From Perkinsus chesapeaki (lineage: Eukaryota > Perkinsozoa > Perkinsida > Perkinsidae): 64,000 bases of DNA. Made by a program: the position numbers and the translations under genes. Of this stretch, positions 24,178 through 36,282 are shown piece after piece (within the stretch, counting starts at the first letter, position 1; each line of letters begins with the position of its first letter). The notes under the pieces are model-generated. The model did no database searches. It saw only the letters and a program-made list of their open reading frames with translations, and was not told the DNA's origin. The stretch is taken from NCBI GenBank assembly GCA_013115145.1, contig JAAPAO010000029.1, forward strand, positions 58,995 to 122,994, in the 5' to 3' direction.

Positions 24178-27100
24178 TCAGATGCTACGGGATGAAAACC
24201 AGTTATGGCCCTCGTCTTCAATGGTATCCAGAAAATACACTTTTAGCCCTCTTAGTATTAAAGGCTCTTCGATTAAAACGATGGACTCCCCTGTAGTTAG
24301 TAGCGCCTTCAGCATATTTGTTGCTGAATTCTCTAATGACGAGTTCAATTTATTCCAAAACGACAGACAAATTGCCAAGGCGCTCATCGGCAGTCCGTAG
24401 TCATCTCCTCGTCGTGTATATAACAACTTTCGAACGCTCCCTAGTAACTGACTTCCAAATAGTTCGATGCTGTGGATTGACTGCTTACTGATTAACACAA
24501 GCCAAATGCCAATGAGAATACGTCATCGAAAAGTCGAAACACCCGTCATTGTCAGGAAGTTACTCGGAGTGAATCGCAATATATGTGGACTGAAGTTAAC
24601 CCGTTTATGCCCCGCCGATGTGGAGGAGGCATCAAATCCGAGCTCCAACGGTGAAGGTGGCGGTAACGTCAACGCACAGGGCTTGTCAAGATGGACCCGA
24701 TCCCACAACGATAACCTGCAACAAACACACCGCCTCAACTGATGCTCGCAGAAGCCTTGATTAATCGAGCTGGATCTTAGCATTCAATTTTAGCAAAATA
24801 AGCAAGGACCAATAATACCAATTTTACCAATAATTTTCAACCTTCTGGAGAAGCAAAGTGACTGCGGAGTTGATGGTGAAACGGATACTTTCAAGTTCAA
24901 AAGCAGTATAATGATCAGTCTTGAAATCTAATGTTCATAATTTAAACATTAGTCCTTCCGGTCTTACTTGCCGGTATTATCCGCCGAAATGAGTTGCTCA
25001 AACCCATATTGAGGCGGTATTGGCATACCGTCGATACCATGGGATACCCCAGCGACTGGCCAGGACCACGTCAGACATGTTCTGAAAGACAAACGAGTAT
25101 TCTAATCATTCTACTTCGCTTTGCAGTGTACATAGGTGCGCCCGTTGGATGGTGGCAAAGTCGCTGCCCTGTCTTTCTCAGATCCCAGCACACCAATCGG
25201 CCTGAAGGTAATTCACAGTTAACGCACCTTGAGAGATTCACCAACCTGCTGAGGTGCCGGCTGCTAGTTGCTCTCCATTATGTGAGAACTCCATTGACAG
25301 TACCAATCCTGCTCCGGGGGGCAAAAATAATTTACGAACACCTGATAGGGCAGCAGGATTCCAACCGGCAGCGATTCTCGAGAATCCGAGTCGAAGAGTA
25401 GGGCGATCCCATACGGAGAAATTATAGCTTATCTGCTCGAAGCTTTACGCACAAGCTTTATTAATACCAAACCCCAATGGCCTACAGTCTGACACAGCAA
25501 CATCCCAAAGCTGAATGACGTCACCCTGAGCCACCGCCACCATCTGACCGCTTGGATGCCAACAACTCTGATTGAACCTGGACGCGTTTATTCAGCAAAA
25601 AGCTCGAAAGATACCGCACCCGCAAGAGAGCCGTTTGCCGTGAGTTTCCTCTACCAGCACCCGGAGACACACCGGTACGTCGGTGCGCCAAAGCCGGCAG
25701 TCAACTCCAGAGAGATTCGCCGATGGTGCCGTCGTGCACATGTAGTATCTGAAAATGAAGAATTCAACTTCCGAATGAAACCAACCTTCATACGATAATG
25801 GGTTCCAGTTGAGAGTCCATATAGGATTGGTTGAGCCATACCCGCTGTATGCTACTATTTTACACATCTTCTCAATACCTGACACCAGCCTGTCATTGAA
25901 GCTTATCGATCGAAAACACCGCAGAGCTGCAGAAGCTAAGCATTGTGGGGTGCGTTATATCGGTCAATCTATCTGGCGAGCAAATGAATATCAGTCTGAG
26001 ATGGAAATAAGACTCAGCACAAAATAAATGATATGGGACCACCCCAACCTTCCACACCATAGCAGAGTGAAGACAGCGAGGGCCTTATCTCACGCACGAG
26101 AATAAATAATGGTGAACCGACCCACCCAAATGTAGAAGCACTTACTCCATAAAGAGAGTTGACCTCGCTTGGTCCCAACAGCTAGCAGAGGGCAATCTGG
26201 GGCCAAACCGATTGAACTGACACCGCCCCCAACAGGTACTGCCTGAAATACACAACTGCTGTGAATCACAGCTTGTGATGTTGGTGATGCAGCAGTTGCA
26301 CATTTTCCTCCAGAGATGTTCAACAATTCCGCATATCGGTTATTTTATGGAAACAGACGAATTTCAAAGTAGATCAGAATACGATAAGAAACGGCAGTGA
26401 TGCACAAAGCACGTGTATGGACTTCCAGACGGAAATGAGGCGGATTCCGGCCGGAGAGTAACGTTAGAAAAACCAAGTCACGGCAGTAGTTTTTCTAGTA
26501 CAGTTAGACAACTGAGGTGGTTGTACGTGCGGCGGCGTGCTTAGTATTATTTATATGCAATTTCCTATCATACAGATAGCAATGACAACAATATCAACCA
26601 TTATGAATTATACACTTATATTCTATTAATTATGATTTATTGGTTTGGTGGTAATTTTCTCAAAATCGCTGTTTGCTCGGAGCTTCACAACCCCGACCAT
26701 TAATGCCTACAATCTTGCTTGTGTGTCCCCCCGGCGCTGCTGCTTCGTTATCATAATACCTGAAAACCCTATTGCTTACACAGGACGAACTAGACGACAC
26801 TTACAGATGCTTGTAGACGCTGGAGACAAAGAGTAGGTCCTGCGACACGAGGGCCTGAGCCGCAGCTTCCGAGGGCGGAGGCTGACCCACGGTTGATGGA
26901 AGCTCCGATCGGGAATCTGTAGGGGAACAAGATACGCTAGTGGACCCGAAACGAATCGGAAAAGTGCGAATAGAATTATCAAGATATCCACCAATTGTAG
27001 GATGACTTAATAGCGTCAAAACTCTCCAACAATATGGGGATGATATGAAGGCGATAGAGAACTGTGATAGGAAGATACGATAGAGAACTGTGATAGGAAG

Positions 27101-29484
27101 ATACGAGGAACTTGAAACACGTGCATTGCCTTCCACGAGCATTGTGCTCCTCCTCCTCCTCTACTCCCTTGGACATACTCACCTAGATTCCACAAGATAA
27201 CTTTATTTCCAGCATCGCACGCCGCAGCGATCAGGGAAGCGTCACTCGAACACGTCATAGCTGTAACAGAGGTTGGAGCCGATGACGAGGATACCGACAG
27301 TGTGCAGACCTGACGGATGCCTTAACACAAAATCGAAGCGACATTCACGTTGTGATTAATTTTATAATTTTGCCAGTTCCGGCGATTCCTTTTCTCTGCG
27401 GCAAGAAAGTGCCCAAAAAGCCGCGGGACGGTGAAGACGTGGCGGCCGGCAAGCCGGAAAACGCCGTATTTGCATTTCATGCATCACTTCACTGGGCTAG
27501 CGTACTTGAATCGGTGACCAAAGAAAACTTGCTGTGAGCCTTCATTGGGAGATCGCCTCGCGGTTTGGAGGATACTACTTACTCTGGCCGTTTCGGAAAG
27601 CATTGACAATAATAGCGTATTTCAAAGCCCAGGAATTCTTATCGTTTTGTACCGACAAGCGCAACAAGCACCCACCTGTGGAGGCTTCTTCTCGCTGACA
27701 GCCACTCGAGCCTAACATTATCGAGTCTACCTAATGACTAAAGCGAATCTGTCTACCTGCTTCATTGCAGCAAACTTCGAACCGGCAGTTACTCTGTGAG
27801 GGAGAGTGTCGGCCAGTAGCGGTAGGGACGAGCACTGCACAATCTGAAGATGATGGCAGAAACATTCAAGTGGAGCGGAAACGTCAACAACCCCGAGAGT
27901 CGAAACCCCGAGTTTTCGAGCTCGCAATCGGAATCTTGTCAAGAGCCGGGAATCAGGCACTTCACCGTCTACTACGGCATCTTTGAGGTAACTCATCACC
28001 TTCGTGAGGGGCACTATACGAGAACAGCCATTCCTCCAAAGGCGGGTGGCTGTAATAATTTCCTACCCTCGGTGGTCGAACAAGTTAAATAAAGAATGCT
28101 CTGACTCGTACACTGTGACATTCGGCCAGCTTACGTTTTTAGCCGACCAACTGGTAACATTCCTCTCCTCAGAATGCTCTCGGCTCCTCTTTCCAGTGCT
28201 GTGAGAATTGCTTCCTGTTGTCTCGAACAAGCTTCCATAGGCTTCCGGAGGAGAGTAAGCATCCACGGTGAACACGACTGAATGGAAAATATTCATAGTG
28301 CGCAGGCGGAAAGATACCCTTACAGTTCGTCGCCGGGACTTGATACGCTAGCTCAGCCTCGGATTTTGTCATTTGGTTTTGCCAGGCGTACATCTCTGCC
28401 TGTTCCACCGAAGCCTGTGAACCTGAGCAACGCACGCTGAAGATTTCCAGGATACCATGGTAGCCGCTCACTCGCAAGACTGTGCGGAATCAAGCTCGTT
28501 GTGTCTGTCAACTGAATCCGCGACTGAGAGGAAAATCATAACAGATTGTCAACGGGCAGGAGAACTTACCGGAAAGCCGAGCTGAGAGACCTGCGATATC
28601 TGACTCGACGAAGACACGAATGCAAGGAACAGATCGTATGCTCGCTGGGTAGCCCGGACCTGAACAATATGAGAAAGGCTGTCCGAATGCCTCATGCACG
28701 GATGGATAATCTCCAAGATGGCATCCAGATAAGGACTGCTCGAAAACGTCAATTTTCGAGAATCCTAGAAATGTATCAGGGCCACTCAAATAGCTGACGA
28801 GCATACTTATGATAAGTGTTACTTATCTTCCAAGAATCTTTGGCGCTCGAGTGAAAGACAGATTACGTATCCTGGCCGGAGAACCTCAAAGCGATGCGAG
28901 GCAAAGTTGATTGACGGGCACGACTACCGAAGGCTTCTGAACCACCGAAACTACCGGGTTCGGCAAACTATCTTGGAGAGTTCAATTCAATCATCTAAGT
29001 TTCTTACTCGTCTTGAATATACTTATCCTGCCTTATTCTCGGAAAGACTAGTCTCAACTGAACGCGAGTTGAGGGCACGCGGAAGACGGCGAGATGAAAT
29101 TCTTCACCGCCCACTCACCGGACACTTGTAGGCTGGATTCCTGTAGTATCGATGCCATAACTTATCTTCACCAATATGCTCCTTTAGATCACCAATACCT
29201 CCCACCTGAAGGGGAGGGAAATCCCAAAACCCGTACACTCACTCGGACAAGTGCCGATTGCTCTGAACTCCCATTCTCAATCAACTACCAATTCCGAAAT
29301 TTTTTTCCATATATTCATCCCGAAGTATACCGGCCTAGCATCCATATAAACTCACTCTGGCCAATTCCACAGCTTCGCTCCGCAGCGTGACGTCGACTGT
29401 ATCCACCAGCTCCTCGGTCAGACCCCTGGCAGTCTCGATGGCATCCGCCGTGTTTTGCCCGAAAAGCCAAACGATCTCAGCTAC
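24178..29484 (-). CDS. Large WD40-repeat protein, helical N-terminal part
   Basis: Many short - strand exons. From the N-terminal side: VAEIVWLFGQNTADAIETAR (from 29484), SPYLDAILEIIHPCMRHSDS (about 28740), EQAEMYAWQNQMTKSEAE (about 28390), LLTRFRLRARKLGVSTLG (about 27950). Then beta-propeller blades: SDASLIAAACDAGNKVILWN (about 27200), VPVGGGVSSIGLAPDCPLLA and GQLSLW (about 26200), WHPSGQMVAVAQGDVIQLWD (about 25530), VLSMEFSHNGEQLAAGTSAG (about 25290) followed by GRLVCWDLRKTGQ (about 25190), and a blade end SLWDRVHLDKPCAL (about 24700). The last open frame ends at 24178. WD40 propellers are scaffolds, so the complex it serves cannot be named. A helical N-terminus with a C-terminal propeller recalls trafficking or kinase-scaffold proteins. 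The exon list is incomplete. Confidence 0.65.
27052..27103. repeat. 26-bp perfect tandem duplication
   Basis: Two adjacent identical copies of a 26-bp unit beginning cgatagagaactgtgatagg, in an intron of the WD40 gene. Confidence 0.9.
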
Positions 29485-29499
29485 CTAATACAGAAATAT

Positions 29500-29830
29500 A
29501 TTATAAAAATTATCAATTTAATTTCATTAATGTCGCAGTGTGTCGGGCGGCGGGGGCGCACAGCATGAAAGATGCCCAATAAGGTGCACATCACAATTGT
29601 TAATATTTAATCAATACATTTCATATTTATAATATGAATCAGACACATCCTTAGGAATCGCTTAGATTTTTAATTATCAATATCATTTATTAACAAAGGC
29701 AAGTGGCAAGCAGACTTTCTTTCCCGCAGGGAAGCTCACCTACACATGCGAGGAATATAATAAATCGAACAATTTTATAAATGAACTTGAAACAGATATA
29801 CATGCAACCGCGGATAGCATAGAAAAATGT
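29500..29830. other. AT-rich spacer or intron
   Basis: About 330 bases of AT-rich sequence with no open frame and no repeat that I can define. It is either an intron of the WD40 gene or a boundary between two - strand genes. Confidence 0.4.
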
Positions 29831-29835
29831 TGTTA

Positions 29836-30334
29836 TTATTTAATGACGAACCGCTCCGAGGTGCCATCTGACGTATCAGCGTCACTCTTGAGGCAGCCCA
29901 GAGATCGGGAACATAACTCAAGATGATGGGTAGAAGTCAACGTCTCATTTCGAATTTGAACTCCCTTCGCGGGGGGCGATACAAAAAACGCACTTTTCTG
30001 GCGGTCAGCAAAGTCTCCCATCTTTTTGATGAAATTTTTCTTTTCAAAATTTTCCCAAATTTTAGCAAAGTGACGGCTTACGATGATTGGCCAAGATATA
30101 CTGGCCAACTGCCATCGAAGTGCTGCATCAGAGAAGCCTATAGGGAACCGAGCGAGAGCCTCAATGCTCAACTTGACGGATGAAATGTCACGCTGCTCTT
30201 CCATTGCCAAAAACAACACTCCTACTCGGGGCAAATTAGTCAACTCCCCAAGAGACTCCGTCCGTAGTATGGGCCAAGTGCGTTGGAACTTGGCCCTCAC
30301 GGATCTACCTTCTCCTAGGACCTGAGCTCCCAGT
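29836..30334 (-). CDS. Helical protein segment, possibly N-terminus of the WD40 gene
   Basis: A - strand open frame of about 165 residues reads as a folded helical protein: VLLGAQVLGEGRSVRAKFQR, LGELTNLPRVGVLFLAMEEQ, SIEALARFPIGFSDAALRWQ. The last third (KNFIKKMGDFADRQKSAFF onwards) overlies A/T-rich sequence and may be intron. It lies 350 bp upstream of the first clear exon of the WD40 gene on the same strand, so it may be an earlier exon of it. No family recognised. Confidence 0.5.
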
Positions 30335-30703
30335 AAAACCGAGGCTGGCGGCAGTGGTCACCACAGGCTTCACTGTGCTTAGTCTAGCACCAATCACCGT
30401 CTACAGTATGAATGATGTTATTAAGAAAGTCGTTCTCTCCAGCAAAGTGAATTCCCATAGCGTGTCCTCATGAAAACGAGGGAAATATACGTATCATGCC
30501 ATCCGGTCTTGGAGCAACTGTACGTTACGACAAAAAACTCATCGGGCAGTCGGCGAATGTCTCTCCGTTACCTCAAAAATTGAGATTCTACTGCGCCAGT
30601 CGGCGACTAACTCAACAAACTGAAACTCTCGGGGAAAATAAACTCGATGAAAAAGCCGTCTGATGAAATGGCCTCAACATGGCATTTCGTGGCGCGTGAC
30701 GAT

Positions 30704-33700
30704 CTACAGCTCATCAGCTGTATTTTCTCCTCCTTGAGATTTCAGCATCTCCTCGCTCCGCTCGCGCATAAGCTGACGGTTCGTGTTGCCCGGCTGGCAG
30801 GTATTGTCCGTGTAGTACTGAAATCAACACGATTTAAGGAAGGAGCGGTATGAGATAACATACTCACCCAAAAACTTCTTCCTTTTCTATAGTCTCCGAC
30901 AAGTATCATTTTCAGCATTTCTCGACGACCACCAGCTGTTGCCGAAACGCAGTGCACGGCCGAATTGGGACGAACCAACGTAACTACACGAAGACTCTTT
31001 ACCGAATCAAAACACCCACGACGCCCGCCTTTCCAGGCGATGTGGAAGGCGAAAATAAGTGAACACAAAATACCAGGGACTACGCAGACTGAGCAGGAGC
31101 TTCCCAAGGTAGGACTGGTATACAACAGATATATAGAGGGTACTCAGAAGCCTATCAGGAAGGATATATAAGACACTAGTAGGTATTAGAGGGAATGAAG
31201 AGGATGAACAAGACAGTATTAGGTATTAGAGGGAATGAAGAGGATGAACAAGACAGTATTAAACCGACAAGTTGAAGACGATGTGGAAGTACTTGATAAT
31301 GAGCTTCCAAGACATTTTGATACAGAACTAAACCAATCACATTCTTGTAGGTGAATCAACCGATCATATCTTGTATGCGGTCACCGGCGTAGATTAAAAT
31401 CCGAATAATAATTTTTATCGAGGTCTTTGCATAAATAATACAAACTTTATATACCCCCAAACAGAGACATCTAACTCGGCGAATCAGACCTCAATCTTGG
31501 AAGACAGGATTTCTGCAAATTTCTAATTTCCTGATTTCTGAATGAGGAGCATCGGCTCACCGGAGTTGGCTTTCGTCAGAACTGCCCGTTCCTTGCCAGC
31601 TTTATCCCACCACTTAAATTCACATTTCGATTCTGGCGAGTTAGAAACAGTTACGACAACTTCCCAATCGTTAGTGTTGTTAGCGTACATCTGCAGGTCT
31701 GAATGGCACGGCATACCTGCAGCACACAATTATCTTGCACGCATGCGCACGGCCATCTGGCAGTTTCCCAGTCACGATCTGCATTGCGGCAACGCTGAGA
31801 CGGAACATCACCCCTCACCAGCACTCTCCTGGCCGTATTCTCTCAGCTCCATGGGAAAGTCGGAACCCCAGAGGGCTCCGGCCTCAGTCACCTGACCACC
31901 AATACACCAATGACACAGGGGCCCAGGTAGGCGTGGGAATAAACAGACCGATGTTAGTTGGGAGATAACTCACCATTTGAAGCGACTGCAGCAAAAACGA
32001 GAAATTGTGTTTTGAGATTAGAAATAATAGAAAATATTAAAATGGAGAAGATGGCAAAAACTAATGATAAGAAATCGAAAAATAAAGGAAAGTAGTATTT
32101 CATAATTATTTTACTCAACTATATCGACAAATCGATTATACTTTCTTACAAGAGATGCCCACAATCTGAAGTTGCCTCCAAATATCAAACGATATAGATC
32201 AGACTTGTATCCAATGTACCTAATAGTTACTCCAAACGCTATCATCGACTCCCCCGATCATCATCACAGGACACCACAGAACACCAAGCCCCGAGTCCAG
32301 CAGTACAGGAGGACACACACGCCCTTAACCACCATACATTCACTCATCAGTTGTATTTAATTCTTAGCAATTGCCCGAGGAGCAATGTCACTTTGAAAAG
32401 TAAAATTTGTTCTTCACGCAGTGGGAGCGACAGATCTCTCACCTAGAGCTAAATAATATCATAACAGTCTCACAGCCATCACGGCTAATAGTCCCAAAAG
32501 ATATGCAACTTGTATGTTAGAGCATATAACATCAACCTTGCTATGGAGGACATCGAAGATTAAGGCAACAATAACTCATCTCATTAATTAAATAACGGTC
32601 CAAATTGAGCACCTTACCCGCCCATTCGATCTTTGCCATCAAGATTGCAGTTTGCCTCCATTCCGTGAGTTTCATTCTCTCCAGTTCTCCAAAGTCTCTC
32701 TGCTTCAAAAAGTATCTAGGACACCCATTAAATGCAGGCTTCAACCTCGGATGCGCCCTATAACTCCCTCTGTTCCACTTCTCACCTGCTCGAATGTGTC
32801 ATCCATAAAAGCGTTTTCAGTGTAAACTGCATAATCGTTCTTCACCAGGTTTTTGTGGCTTTCTTTCACAGCGTCTCTCCCTGTGTGGTCAGGAGCAATT
32901 CCAGAGAGTCGGCCAGAAGCCAGTTTCAGGGCCGCGCGGGTATAGTAGTCTGGTGATGAATGTGCTGGCCTGGAACGGACGCAAAGCCAGGAAATAAATC
33001 TCGCCAATCACTCATTTGGCACCAAGTCCAAACTCGCGAATCACCAAGGCCCCAGAAAATCCACAAGGCTCGAAACTTTTCACTGCGCCACGAAATTCGC
33101 ACCTGTTCAAAGAGTCATCTTCAGGCGGCGGGATGTCACAGTCAATAGGGTCCCTCACAGTTGGGGATGTGTCTCGGGGATCTCGAATCACCATGAGCCT
33201 GCAAAAACCCATGTACATGCGTGCAACCTTCATGCAACATTTCTTAGGTACTAACAGACCATGTTACTGAGTTTCCTACGAGTGTGACTACTTTTGACGA
33301 GCCCCGTCGTGGCCATCGCCCCCTACATTTCGAATTGTGTGCCTTCTCTCTAAATTTCATCGTGTGTATGATACAGGTGTATACAGTGTATAAGATACAC
33401 AGTGTATCCTTTCCCTCTCCCATTAGGAGCCCGTAACAGTTTTAGTATCATACCACAGGAGGACGAGACGATGAGTATAACGGTCGCCGTGTTTTGTGGC
33501 GCGCGGTTTACGATTCAATGGCAAACTCTGGGAATGGCTGCTCATTTAGTGACATTTCCATGAGAATTTAGTGGCACGGTCTGGCGATGTCACATTCTTA
33601 TACAAAAACCAGACACTCTACGAAACAACGGGACCGATAATGATCGTTTTTACACGAGCAAAAACGTCACGCAAACGTACTTTTTCGCCTCGGCACATTT

Positions 33701-34850
33701 GGCAAGCTGTTCATAGCCAAAAAGCCTAATGTCACCCTTGCTTGCTAACAATATACCATCATTCTCCATCGTCAATACTGTACGACCGGGGACAACCTGC
33801 ACGCAATAAAACAAAACGAAATTCTTGCTTCGCTCCGCTAGGAAAATATCCTACTCGATTGCTGAATACCGTCGCTCCAGTATATCGTTTAGTGCGTTCG
33901 GCGATGCTTGCAGAAGTGACCAGCCACTTAGCAGCCAATCCCTTAACCATGATCTAAAAACAGAGACAAATGCTGCTGGTGGGATTCGAACCCGGGACCT
34001 CTGATAAGCCGCCTCACCTTGTCCAGGTCTCTCCTTTTCTTAACAACTATTCCCATCTTGGCTTTTCCACCAACCACTTGGTCTTTACGATTTGCTGCAT
34101 CTTCGATATCGTCGAATATTACTCCGGCGGAACAGGAGCCAAGGTCAACCTCTGGATTCGCCGCAAAACACGGCATGCTCAACCTGAACCAGGACTCGAG
34201 GAGACACTGGAGGGAAGCTAACGTTAGCATGCCATATCCTGGCAACAGGTAGACGGTTTCAGCTGCTAACTAGATATCCAAATATATAAGATATTAACCA
34301 ATATTAGTCACACCATTGTATAGTATATCCTTATTAGTTACATTCTTACCAAGTTTATCAAAATTATATAATTACAAATTTAATTATAATTCATTAATTA
34401 CGATAATTGTACCGAAAGTGGTGCCCACTTGCGAAAGTGAGTACAGTGTCCCAGTTCGTTACGTGGTAGAAGGAAAAACAAGATTCCCGGACGGTCCCTC
34501 CCCGAAAACAGCTTTCAATAGCCGAGACTCACTCCAATTTTGATAAGGAAAACTCTCCTCGATGAAAACTGCGAAGTATATATTCTCTACAATTTGCTGC
34601 GTAGTACAGGGTTCCCCCCCCCACCCACTTGGCACTGTTATCATCCCGGTCTGTTTCCATCTCACTTCCTGTAATCTTGCCAAGCGGATTCAATCCGAAA
34701 TCGGTGATAAAACTTTTTATATCATCTCTAAATTGATGCGTCAACACATTTAACTTGAACCTAAAGAACTCGGGTATCCATTCCCGCTGCAAATGCCGCG
34801 CGCCCCGAAACTCGAAGCCATCCGATCAGGCAGTTCATATTTAACACAAC
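30704..34850 (-). CDS. Unrecognised multi-exon protein ending in ADEL (possible ER retrieval)
   Basis: Supported - strand exons, N to C: about 34520-34790 (REWIPEFFRFKLNVLTHQF, GGGTLYYAANCREYIL), about 34018-34245 (FDDIEDAANRKDQVVGGKAK ending RRDLDK), 33855-33953 (IMVKGLAAKWLVTSASIAER, VFSNR), about 33680-33796 (VVPGRTVLTMENDGILLASK, then GDIRLFGYEQLAKCAEAKK), about 33012-33230 (LMVIRDPRDTSPTVRD, GFSGALVIREFGLGAK), about 32770-32985 (RDAVKESHKNLVKNDYAVY), about 32600-32730 (NGCPRYFLKQRDFGELERMK), about 31530-31720 (LQMYANNTNDWEVVVTVSNS), about 30890-31010 (VVTLVRPNSAVHCVSATAGG) and a last exon with NTNRQLMRERSEEMLKSQ ending TADEL at 30704. The family is unknown. RDPRD recalls the PAPS-binding motif of sulfotransferases, but nothing else supports that. 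It may be two genes. Intron 33954-34017 carries a T-arm-like hairpin. Confidence 0.5.
31181..31260. repeat. Perfect 40-bp tandem duplication
   Basis: Positions 31181-31220 and 31221-31260 are identical (unit starts aggtattagagggaatgaag). No divergence is visible, so it is recent or an assembly artefact. Confidence 0.95.
33979..33995 (-). other. tRNA T-arm-like hairpin in a 64-nt intron
   Basis: The sense strand of the intron (33954-34017, - strand) reads GTCCCGGGTTCGAATCCCAC. It contains a perfect B-box (GGTTCGAATCC) with a 7-nt TTCGAAT loop and four of five stem pairs. The intron joins RRDLDK to IMVKGLAAKW in phase. No other tRNA arm is present. Confidence 0.8.
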
Positions 34851-34901
34851 CTCTCCCGTCTATATATCTATCGTTATGCAGTTTTTACAGCTGTTACTAG
34901 C

Positions 34902-34964
34902 TAATAAAACTAACTATATAGGAGAGTGACTCTCCGAGAGTCTCCTATGTAGTTACTTTTATTA
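34902..34964. repeat. Imperfect palindrome, 24-bp arms
   Basis: Arms 34902-34925 and 34941-34964 are reverse complements with two mismatches (left arm begins TAATAAAACTAACTATATAG), around a 15-nt centre that is itself partly self-complementary. It sits in an AT-rich stretch near the 5' end of the ADEL gene. It may be a foldback element. Confidence 0.85.
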
Positions 34965-35108
34965 CTGTTTCAATTTAGTTATTAATTGTCTTATTTGTTT
35001 AATTATATTATTAGTATGTTTACCAAGGAGACATACTAATATATACTATAACCATCATATCGTTATCAGTTACATCCAAACACCCTACAGTTCAGATGAG
35101 CCCCCCCC

Positions 35109-35948
35109 TTACAGTTCATCTCTGGCTTCTAATATGGCCTCCGATTGTGCCTCGAGATCTCTTAGCCAGGCCCAGAATAACGGCGTAGCCTCCTCACCAA
35201 GTGACAACAGCGCGCGGGACAAATGACGCATTGTGTATCTGAAAGTTTTCCTTAATGCTACAGAACACTGTATTCATACTAGGAATATCTTAGCTCTACC
35301 CATGCACTCTGGGCTAGGGTAATTCAACAATGCCGATGACGTTATGTAATGTTGTCAATCCATTACGTGAATAATCACTCATAAAAAACTGACGTGGCAC
35401 TCGACCATCATACGCGCCAAGGAAGCCCTACGAACCATCTCCTGGGGACTACGAGCTAACCATAAATCACGCCGCTCTGGCATATCCAGGGACGATTAGT
35501 AGAACACGTACACTTCTATGACGATGCTCCGATAGGCGTACTCGACTATAACGACTCTGATTCGCCTAATCTTGTTGGGTGATCCAACCTACTGCGGGCT
35601 GCATGATACTGGCCGTAGTGTTCGATGTGCCCGGGCATTTTCTTAAATTTCCAAGTCGGATATTTCCAGGAAGATACTCGAAACGTTGGATTGGCAGCAT
35701 ATATAATGTAGTAGATACTGCAGAAGTATATATTATAATCTTTGTGGTGTGATCTTAGCTCTCAATGCACCACGATTTAGTTGAGTAACTTACAAAGTTG
35801 TGGCGACCTCCGCGATGTTGAGCTCCTCCTTACTATCCGCCCAGTCACCCAAAGCTCGCAGGCCTGCTGCAGCTGACTTCATATTATTCCCATCACCGCT
35901 GGTGAGGAGGACCAACAAGACCGCGGATAGTAAGCAGATTATTTTCAT
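35109..35948 (-). CDS. Putative ER-lumen protein: signal peptide and C-terminal RDEL
   Basis: The first exon (35794-35948) starts MKIICLLSAVLLVLLTSGDG, a clear cleavable signal peptide, and continues SAAAGLRALGDWADSKEELN. A phase-matched second exon (about 35600-35703) encodes YYIIYAANPTFRVSSWKYPT and FKKMPGHIEHYGQYHAARS. A likely exon near 35400-35460 reads SPQEMVRRASLARMMVECH. The last exon, after a TTTCAG acceptor near 35229, encodes HLSRALLSLGEEATPLFWAW and EAQSEAILEARDEL, then stops. The combination of signal peptide and RDEL implies retention in the ER lumen. No enzymatic motif is recognised. The neighbouring - strand gene also ends in a DEL-type tetrapeptide. Confidence 0.65.
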
Positions 35949-36247
35949 TGAAAAAAGATGCTTAACTTTTGAGACACATTCCTTGCCATCGTTCACCGGT
36001 CGGAAGGTCTATCGGTCTTTCCGATCACCGGCGATGCCCTATACAATGCCCCGGGCAGCAGACATCCGCCGGAGTGCTGCCGAATTCCTCTATTGTCTTC
36101 AGCACCATGTCTGGGAGGGCATTACTATTAATTTCGGAGACTCCAACTCGACGACGCCAAGGCGGATACAGAAAGCGGACTCATAGCGGAGTAGCATGCC
36201 GATGACGTGTGGCTTCATTAGAACTAATAAATTATATTATGCCGGGA

Positions 36248-36264
36248 CCAAGAATCGAACCTGG
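36248..36264 (-). other. tRNA T-arm-like hairpin just past the kinesin stop
   Basis: The - strand reads CCAGGTTCGATTCTTGG: a five-pair stem (one G-U) closing a 7-nt TTCGATT loop, followed by TCCCGGC and A as in a tRNA acceptor 3' half. Upstream sequence contains a GTG anticodon-like loop but no consistent D-arm or 5' acceptor strand. It sits in the 3' UTR or an intron of the kinesin gene. Confidence 0.7.
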
Positions 36265-36282
36265 GCCATCGGTTGCACAAAC

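Noticed and set aside
32960-33233. Sulfotransferase call from an RDPRD motif
   Set aside because: No 5' PSB loop or other sulfotransferase motif could be found in the surrounding exons.
33971-34010. Complete tRNA gene suggested by GGTTCGAATCC on the - strand
   Set aside because: Only the T-arm is present. No D-arm, anticodon arm or pairing acceptor fits within the 64-nt intron.
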